A stretch of DNA of 10,454 bases from an uncultured Syntrophobacteraceae bacterium (GTDB taxonomy: Bacteria; Desulfobacterota; Syntrophobacteria; Syntrophobacterales; Syntrophobacteraceae), in contig CALBZH010000894.1 of assembly GCA_937889795.1 (NCBI GenBank), forward strand, positions 1 to 10,454, in the 5' to 3' direction. The position numbers and the translations under genes are program-made. This document shows positions 5,717-10,454 of the stretch, in pieces (position 1 is the first letter of the stretch; each line of letters starts with the position of its first letter). The notes beneath the pieces are model-generated. The model did not search any database. It had not been told where the DNA came from and saw only the letters and a program-made list of their open reading frames with translations.

Positions 5717-7564
5717 TCACCTGTTAGATCCTTCCTTGATATGATGGCCTGCTCCTTTCACCACCACCAAGGTGATGTCGTCATGCTGAGGCGCTGTCTG
5801 ACGGAAATCGGCCAAGGACGCGAGGATTGATTCGATGATCCCTTCCGCGGACAAGTGGTGCTGCGCCCGCACCAGGGAGCGGAGCCGTTCCTTCCCGTAG
5901 GGCGTACCCCCGGGGTCTTCGGTCTCCCAAATGCCGTCGGTACCGATCAGCAGCACCCGGTCGTTGCTCCAGCCGTTGGTCTCGTATTCCGTGAACGGCA
6001 GGCTGATGTCCACGCCAAGCGCCGATCCATGTCCTTCCAACTCATGAAACGCGTCGTGCGACGGATCGTAGATGAGGGCCGGGTCGTGTCCCGCCCGCAC
6101 CCATTTGACCTCGTTGGAATGCGTGTCCATGAGCAGGAGAAAGAGCGTCATGAAGGAGTCCGTGCGGCGGGCGTCGAGGCAAAGCAGGGTGTTCACGTCC
6201 TGAACGACTTCCGCTAGAGTGCCCGGTTTGAACATGCGGCTTCGGAGGAAGGCGCGCACCGTGGCCATCAGCAGGGCAGCCCCGATCCCGTGCCCCACGA
6301 CGTCGCCCACCGCCACGGCGAGCCGGTGCGCTCCAATGCCAGGGAATTGGATAAAATCATAATAGTCGCCTCCCGTTTCATCACAGTAGACGCTTTTTCC
6401 CGCCACGTCGAGCAGCGGCAGCGCCGGCGGTGCCTCCGGAAGGAGACTCTGCTGCACTTCCATCGCCACGTCCAGGGCTTCTTTGAGGCGCAGCCGCTCT
6501 CCGAGCTGGGAGGCCATCCGGTTGAAGTCTCGGACCAATTGCCCCACCTCCCCGTCGCCGTTTCCAGGTTGGGGGAGCATGATGTCGAGCTGACCCGCGG
6601 CGATCTGCCCGGCCGCGTTGGACACGGTTTTGATGGCGGCGACGGCCCGTCCGGCAATGAAGCGGATGAGCATGACGGTCAGGACCACGAGCGCCATGCC
6701 GGCGATCATGAAATAAGTGCGGAAGGTTATGATTGGGGCGAGCACCTCCCGACCGGGAGCGACCAGGACAATTGTCCAGGGGGCCTCCTGAAGGCGATAG
6801 AAGCCGCTGACAGTGACTGGCGGGCGCCCGTCTCCCTGGATCGTGCCGTACGGCTTTTCGCGCAGGGCTTTCAATGTCGCCTTGTCGATGACACCCGCAT
6901 CGCATTCGGGACGCTGCTTTCCTTCATGGGTGCAAACCAATACGTTGCCGTCATCATCCACCAGCAACCCTTCGTGTCCTTGCCATTCGCTGAAGGCGAT
7001 CACGTTGGCGATGAGGTAATCGAAGCGCACGGAGACTTCGAGTCGGCCGACCAGCGTCTCGGACTGATCGTACATCTCGGAGACGATGGTCACGCTCTGA
7101 TGCGCGCGGACCGCGTCGTAGCGGGGCGGCGACACCTCCACGTGGCACCAGGCGCGGACCCCGTGGTGCTGACCGGAAGCAGGATCCTCTTCTCCGCCAC
7201 CGCCGTCATCGACCTCGCAGGGAGATTCGATCTGGGTGTCGTCTTGTCCGAAATTCGTCAGACGCACTTCATCCACCCCCTCGTGCTGTTCGAGCTCCAG
7301 GAGAATCCAGTCCTGGATGGCGCGAGTTCGGGGCTCACGGCGGGCATTCGAGTACATCTCGAGGTATTTCTTGACCTCGCCCAAACGCATGTCGATCACG
7401 TGCGCGAATTTGCTCATCTTGAGGATTGCCGCTTCCTGCCACTGCCCGAGCAGCACGTTGCGGGAGTAGAAAAAGCCGGCGGATCCTCCAACGAGCAGCA
7501 GAGCCGCCACGGGCAGGATGAGGTAGAAAACCAGCTGTTGTTGCAGGGTTTTGGGTCTGAGCAT
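5717..7564 (-). CDS. Membrane sensor PP2C/SpoIIE-type serine phosphatase with HAMP domain
   Basis: A 615-residue membrane protein of the RsbU/SpoIIE phosphatase class, which usually dephosphorylates an anti-sigma antagonist (STAS protein) in partner-switching pathways. Order: membrane helix at about 12-33; periplasmic sensor of about 240 residues, probably Cache-like; second membrane helix at about 284-304; HAMP at about 305-358; PP2C/SpoIIE domain at about 380-603. Metal-binding aspartates sit in ETGGDYYD (D400), GDVVGHG (D421), GTDGIWE (D543) and HDDITLV (D595/D596). The periplasmic part has an acidic glycine-rich run (119-128) and four cysteines (116, 140, 211, 221). The ATG at 7562-7564 has only a weak binding site (AGG about 12 bases upstream), but the first membrane helix follows directly, which supports this start. 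It is transcribed divergently from the histidine kinase and leads the MEMO1-AMMECR1 gene by 24 bases. No anti-sigma or STAS gene is present, so its target is unknown. Confidence 0.9.
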   Translation of the reverse strand: MLRPKTLQQQLVFYLILPVAALLLVGGSAGFFYSRNVLLGQWQEAAILKMSKFAHVIDMRLGEVKKYLEMYSNARREPRTRAIQDWILLELEQHEGVDEVRLTNFGQDDTQIESPCEVDDGGGGEEDPASGQHHGVRAWCHVEVSPPRYDAVRAHQSVTIVSEMYDQSETLVGRLEVSVRFDYLIANVIAFSEWQGHEGLLVDDDGNVLVCTHEGKQRPECDAGVIDKATLKALREKPYGTIQGDGRPPVTVSGFYRLQEAPWTIVLVAPGREVLAPIITFRTYFMIAGMALVVLTVMLIRFIAGRAVAAIKTVSNAAGQIAAGQLDIMLPQPGNGDGEVGQLVRDFNRMASQLGERLRLKEALDVAMEVQQSLLPEAPPALPLLDVAGKSVYCDETGGDYYDFIQFPGIGAHRLAVAVGDVVGHGIGAALLMATVRAFLRSRMFKPGTLAEVVQDVNTLLCLDARRTDSFMTLFLLLMDTHSNEVKWVRAGHDPALIYDPSHDAFHELEGHGSALGVDISLPFTEYETNGWSNDRVLLIGTDGIWETEDPGGTPYGKERLRSLVRAQHHLSAEGIIESILASLADFRQTAPQHDDITLVVVKGAGHHIKEGSNR

Positions 7565-7608
7565 CGTCTACAACCTGAAGTGAGTCACGTCGAGCACCTG
7601 TCTAATGC

Positions 7609-7633
7609 AATATACAACAGCATAATGTATATT
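7609..7633. promoter_or_regulatory. AT-rich inverted repeat in the divergent phosphatase/kinase promoter region
   Basis: Perfect 8-base arms AATATACA (7609-7616) and TGTATATT (7626-7633) flank a 9-base spacer in an AT-rich patch of an otherwise GC-rich 170-base intergenic region. Each arm contains TATATT pointing outward: 7628-7633 rightward toward the kinase, and 7614-7609 leftward toward the phosphatase. These could be overlapping divergent -10 elements, with starts near 7640 and 7602. No convincing -35 hexamer exists for either direction, so an operator or activator-dependent promoter is the safer reading. The repeat is seen directly; its regulatory role is inferred. Confidence 0.45.
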
Positions 7634-7734
7634 CTTCCCGCAAGGTAGAGTGAAGAGGGAGACCCCGCCGTGTCCCGCCCCTCAGCAGGAGCTCAAGACT
7701 CCGAGAAACGAACCTCAGGGAGGCCAAGACGACG

Positions 7735-8982
7735 ATGCGTCGGAAAGAGGCCAGGAGCGACGATCTCAAAGCGCTCGCAGAAGTCTCCGGTCTGATCAAC
7801 TCCTCTCTAGACATCCAGGAGGTCCTGCGCAATGCCATGACGTGCGTGCAGCGCTTCATGGACGCCGAGGCCAGCTCCATCTTCGAGATCGATCCCGCGT
7901 ACGGTGAGCTGTTTTTTCGCCTGGCCTTGGGAAGCGCCGCGAGCAAGACGGCGGATGTGCGCCTCAAGCCGGGGGAGGGAGTGGCCGGATGGGTCGCTCG
8001 GACCGGGCGCCCCCTCATCATTGCCGATGCCCAACAGGACCCTCGCTTCAGCAGGGTGGTGGATGACGTGACGGGATTCAAGACCCGCTCCATCCTTTGT
8101 GTCCCGCTCATCAACAAGGGGAGGCTGAATGGGGTCCTCGAGGTCTTGAACAAGCGCGGCAAGAGTGGGTTCAATGAGGAAGATCTGGAGCTCCTGACGA
8201 TTCTGGCCAATCAGGTATCCACCGCCTTGGAGAATGCACGCCTCTATGCGAGACTTCAGGACCGATGCACGAGCACCGAGGACCAGCTGAAGACGACTCA
8301 GGAGCGACTCGCCCAGTCGGAATGGCTCGCTGCATTGGGACGCCTCTCCCAGGGAGTGGCGCACGAAGTCCGCAATCCGGTCATGGTCATCGGTGGTTTC
8401 GCCCGCCGTATGCAAAAGCAGTTCAAAGAAACGAGCCCGGCTCGCAAGACCCTCGAGATCATCATCGAGGAAGCCGAGCGTTTGGAGAACATGGTGACCG
8501 CCATCGATGAGCTCTACACCATGAGACAACCCGTCTTTGAGCAGCTGTTTGTGGAAGAAGTGCTGTCAGCCGTGCTGAGCCAGCTTGAGCCTGAGATTCT
8601 CGCTCACGGCATCAGAGTGGAGTGGGCCGACCCTCACGGCCAAACCGTTATCCTGGCAGATCGGGCCTTAATGGAGCAGACATTTCACAATGTTGTCCAG
8701 AATGCCATCGAGGCCCAGTCGGATGGCGGGAGGTTGGAGGTCGAGATCTTCGCCGAGCTCGGGTGGGTCACGGTCCGCGTGCGTGACAGCGGGATTGGGA
8801 TCCCGGCGGACGTCCTGCCAACCGTATTCGAGCCCTTTGTGACGTCCAAGACGCGCGGATTCGGCTTGGGTCTCACGGCCGTCCACCGGATTGTCTGCGA
8901 GCACGGTGGGGAGGTGAAAATCGACTCCCAGCCCGGGAAGGGCACCGAGGTGGCTATCAGGCTTCCGCTTGGTCATCAGTAA
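7735..8982 (+). CDS. Cytoplasmic GAF-domain sensor histidine kinase
   Basis: A 415-residue two-component kinase without membrane segments. A GAF domain spans about 15-168, with the family signature GEGVAGWVARTGRPLIIAD (80-98), a D102/P103/R104 motif and VPLINKGRLNGVLEVLNK (123-140). A short coiled coil at about 170-200 leads into the HisKA helix pair, with phosphoacceptor H210 in GVAHEVRNPV. The ATPase domain shows the N box (HNVVQNAIEA, 318-327), G1 box DSGIGIP (351-357), F box FEPFVTSK (365-372) and G2 box GFGLGL (375-380), so all catalytic boxes are intact. It should autophosphorylate and pass phosphate to a response regulator, but none is encoded here, making it an orphan within the window. 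The ATG at 7735 has GGAGG 11 bases upstream, slightly far; no in-frame start codon occurs nearby upstream. It is divergent from the phosphatase and converges on the P-type ATPase 66 bases downstream. The GAF ligand cannot be told. Confidence 0.92.
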   Translation: MRRKEARSDDLKALAEVSGLINSSLDIQEVLRNAMTCVQRFMDAEASSIFEIDPAYGELFFRLALGSAASKTADVRLKPGEGVAGWVARTGRPLIIADAQQDPRFSRVVDDVTGFKTRSILCVPLINKGRLNGVLEVLNKRGKSGFNEEDLELLTILANQVSTALENARLYARLQDRCTSTEDQLKTTQERLAQSEWLAALGRLSQGVAHEVRNPVMVIGGFARRMQKQFKETSPARKTLEIIIEEAERLENMVTAIDELYTMRQPVFEQLFVEEVLSAVLSQLEPEILAHGIRVEWADPHGQTVILADRALMEQTFHNVVQNAIEAQSDGGRLEVEIFAELGWVTVRVRDSGIGIPADVLPTVFEPFVTSKTRGFGLGLTAVHRIVCEHGGEVKIDSQPGKGTEVAIRLPLGHQ

Positions 8983-9048
8983 CCCCAGCGTAATCCCAAC
9001 GGTCTTAAAGCTGGATCCGTCGGCTGCGAGCAGCGTCCGAGCTCCCCT

Positions 9049-10407
9049 TCAATGAGCCTTGATCCGAAGCGTATTGGCGATGACGGTGAGGCTGCTCGCA
9101 ATCATCGCGAAGACGGCTATCAGCGGGTTCAGCCATCCGCCCATCGCCAGAGGAATGGCTAGTGCGTTGTAAAAGAAGGCGGCGAAAAGATTCTGCTTGA
9201 TGATCCGAGTGCTCCCCCGACACAGGTCGAGGATTGCCGGCACCCTCTCCAAACGGTCTCCAAGAACGGTGATGTCCGCGGTTTCGTGGAGGAGGTCCGC
9301 GACGCTTCCGAACGCCATACCCACGTGGGCCTGGGCCAGGGCAGCCCCGTCGTTGATGCCGTCACCCACCATGGCAACGGTGAGGCCGAGCGCCTGGCAG
9401 TGCTCCACATGCGCAGCTTTTTCGGCGGGCAAGGCCTGGGCGATCCAAGTCCCAAAGCCAAGCCGCGATGCCACGCATTCTGTTGCCGCACGTGAGTCCC
9501 CCGAAACCAGGTGTGCTCGGATGCTCCGACTGCTGAGCCCACTCAGGAGGAGGCGTGCATCCGGCCGAATCGAGTCGCCAAACGAGAAGAGCGCGCACAC
9601 GCTCCCGGCACGAGCCAGTACGACGGGCGTCAGACCGTCCCGCTCCGAGCATTCCAATGCGGATGAAAACGGATCCGAAATCGCAATGCCGTTGGCTTCC
9701 ATCCACCGCGGACTGCCCGCAAGGACGGGGATGGTGTCGACTCGACCGCTCAGCCCCATTCCGGGGACAGAGCTGAATTCCTCTGCTCGTGTGATCGTGA
9801 CTCCGGCTTTTTCACATTGGCTGAGGATCTCCCGTGCAAGCACATGAGTCGAGCGGGATTCGAGTGCACCGAGAATCCGCAGCGCTTCTTCGGGTCTCAG
9901 TCCGATTGTCACGGTGCTGCGAAGGCGGAAGCGCCCTTCGGTTACGGTACCGGTCTTGTCGAGCACGACGACATCGGTTCTGCTCAGCCGTTCGATGGCC
10001 GAAGGGTCCCGAACGATTGCTCCAAGCGATCTAGCCGCCCCAATGGTGGCCACTTTGGCCAAGGGCGTCGCGATTCCGAGCGCACACGGACAGGTGATGA
10101 GAAGGACGGTCAACGCCCGGAGGATGGCTTCATCACCGGACGCCCCCGCCATCCAGAGCCACGCGCCGGTCGCCGATGCAAGGCCCAGCACGAACGGGAC
10201 CATCCGCCGGGTGACCCTGTCGGCGACGAGCTCTGTTGTGTCCTTGCGGGTCAGCGCGTCGGTCATGATCTGAATCATCTGCTGCAATGTGGATGGGCGG
10301 CCCGGATGCGAGACACGAACGCGCAGGTTGCCGCTGACAAGCTCCGATCCAGCCAGCACACCGTCGCCAACCCCCTTGGATTTCGGAGTGGACTCTCCAG
10401 TCAGACA
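9049..10407 (-). CDS. P1B-type (probably Cu+) transporting ATPase, 5'-truncated at the adapter junction
   Basis: C-terminal 452 residues of a heavy-metal P-type ATPase that exports metal across the inner membrane using ATP. Fragment numbering starts at 10407. The actuator motif LTGES is at 2-6, and a membrane helix spans about 69-87. The metal-site helix carries TCPCALG (CPC at 106-108), then comes phosphorylation motif DKTGT (150-154), a GDS motif (303-305) and GDGIND (348-353). The last two helices contain FFYN (411-414) and MIASS (435-439). CPC with YN and MxxSS fits the Cu+ class, either CopA or the CcoI/FixI type that supplies cytochrome oxidase. Two oddities: the usual SEHP-type motif reads STHVLA (His188 followed by Val, not Pro), and GDGIND is followed by GAAL rather than APAL. 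The N-terminus, any metal-binding domain and the first membrane helices are missing because real sequence ends here. The frame stays open into the adapter, but those codons are not part of the gene. Convergent with the kinase. Confidence 0.9.
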   Translation of the reverse strand, partial: CLTGESTPKSKGVGDGVLAGSELVSGNLRVRVSHPGRPSTLQQMIQIMTDALTRKDTTELVADRVTRRMVPFVLGLASATGAWLWMAGASGDEAILRALTVLLITCPCALGIATPLAKVATIGAARSLGAIVRDPSAIERLSRTDVVVLDKTGTVTEGRFRLRSTVTIGLRPEEALRILGALESRSTHVLAREILSQCEKAGVTITRAEEFSSVPGMGLSGRVDTIPVLAGSPRWMEANGIAISDPFSSALECSERDGLTPVVLARAGSVCALFSFGDSIRPDARLLLSGLSSRSIRAHLVSGDSRAATECVASRLGFGTWIAQALPAEKAAHVEHCQALGLTVAMVGDGINDGAALAQAHVGMAFGSVADLLHETADITVLGDRLERVPAILDLCRGSTRIIKQNLFAAFFYNALAIPLAMGGWLNPLIAVFAMIASSLTVIANTLRIKAH

Positions 10408-10454
10408 AGATCGGAAGAGCGTCGTGTAGGGAAAGAGTGTAGATCTCGGTGGTC
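10408..10454. other. Illumina TruSeq universal adapter, sequencing contamination
   Basis: From agatcggaagagc at 10408 to the last base, all 47 positions match, from memory, the reverse complement of the TruSeq universal adapter. Read on the minus strand this includes the diagnostic ACACTCTTTCCCTACACGAC and GCTCTTCCGATCT segments. This is a read-through artefact left at the end of a contig, not genomic DNA. Anything annotated across 10408-10454 is spurious. Confidence 0.98.

Noticed and set aside
6290..7648. Plus-strand open frame of 452 codons opposite the phosphatase
   Set aside because: Antisense shadow; the minus-strand protein has complete PP2C metal motifs, HAMP and membrane helices.
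7807..8529. Minus-strand open frame of 240 codons opposite the kinase
   Set aside because: Antisense of the GAF and HisKA domains; no independent coding evidence.
9025..9036. Small GCTGC/GCAGC hairpin between the convergent kinase and ATPase genes
   Set aside because: Short stem with a tiny loop and no T run on either side; not a credible terminator.

Overview
The window looks like about 10.4 kb of chromosome from an anaerobic, GC-rich (around 60% by eye) bacterium, most likely a deltaproteobacterium/Desulfobacterota of the sulfate-reducer type. The main support is an AhbC-type radical SAM enzyme next to hemB (siroheme-dependent heme route), a MEMO1-AMMECR1 fusion, a zinc-domain-free ClpX relative and a SpoIIE-type phosphatase. 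This placement is inference: there is no rRNA or other marker gene. The last 47 bases (10408-10454) are not biological. They match the Illumina TruSeq universal adapter, so genuine sequence ends at 10407.

Layout. Six genes are read leftward on the minus strand. A membrane sensor phosphatase (7564-5717) is followed 24 bases later by a MEMO1-AMMECR1 fusion (5692-4271), then 16 bases later by an unrecognised 182-residue protein with a GTG start (4254-3706). A 206-base gap holds a good sigma70-type promoter whose 17-base spacer is an inverted repeat. It lies ahead of a ClpX-like AAA+ unfoldase (3499-1700), followed 16 bases later by ahbC (1683-496). A 12-bp perfect hairpin (426-454) separates ahbC from hemB (350-1, cut off by the window edge).

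To the right, a divergent 170-base region with an AT-rich inverted repeat (7609-7633) separates the phosphatase from a GAF-domain histidine kinase on the plus strand (7735-8982). The kinase converges on a P1B-type, probably Cu+, transporting ATPase on the minus strand (10407-9049). Its 5' part is lost at the adapter junction, just upstream of the TGES motif.

How the parts may work together. hemB and ahbC serve heme synthesis through siroheme. The phosphatase and kinase are typical signalling outputs, but no anti-sigma antagonist, sigma factor or response regulator lies in the window. The MEMO1-AMMECR1 fusion normally works with a radical SAM partner that is absent here. The least described items are the ClpX-like protein, which appears to carry a degenerate second copy of its small domain, and the 182-residue protein beside the MEMO1-AMMECR1 fusion. 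I found no tRNA, rRNA, CRISPR array, insertion sequence or phage gene. No gene-free stretch exceeds 300 bases.
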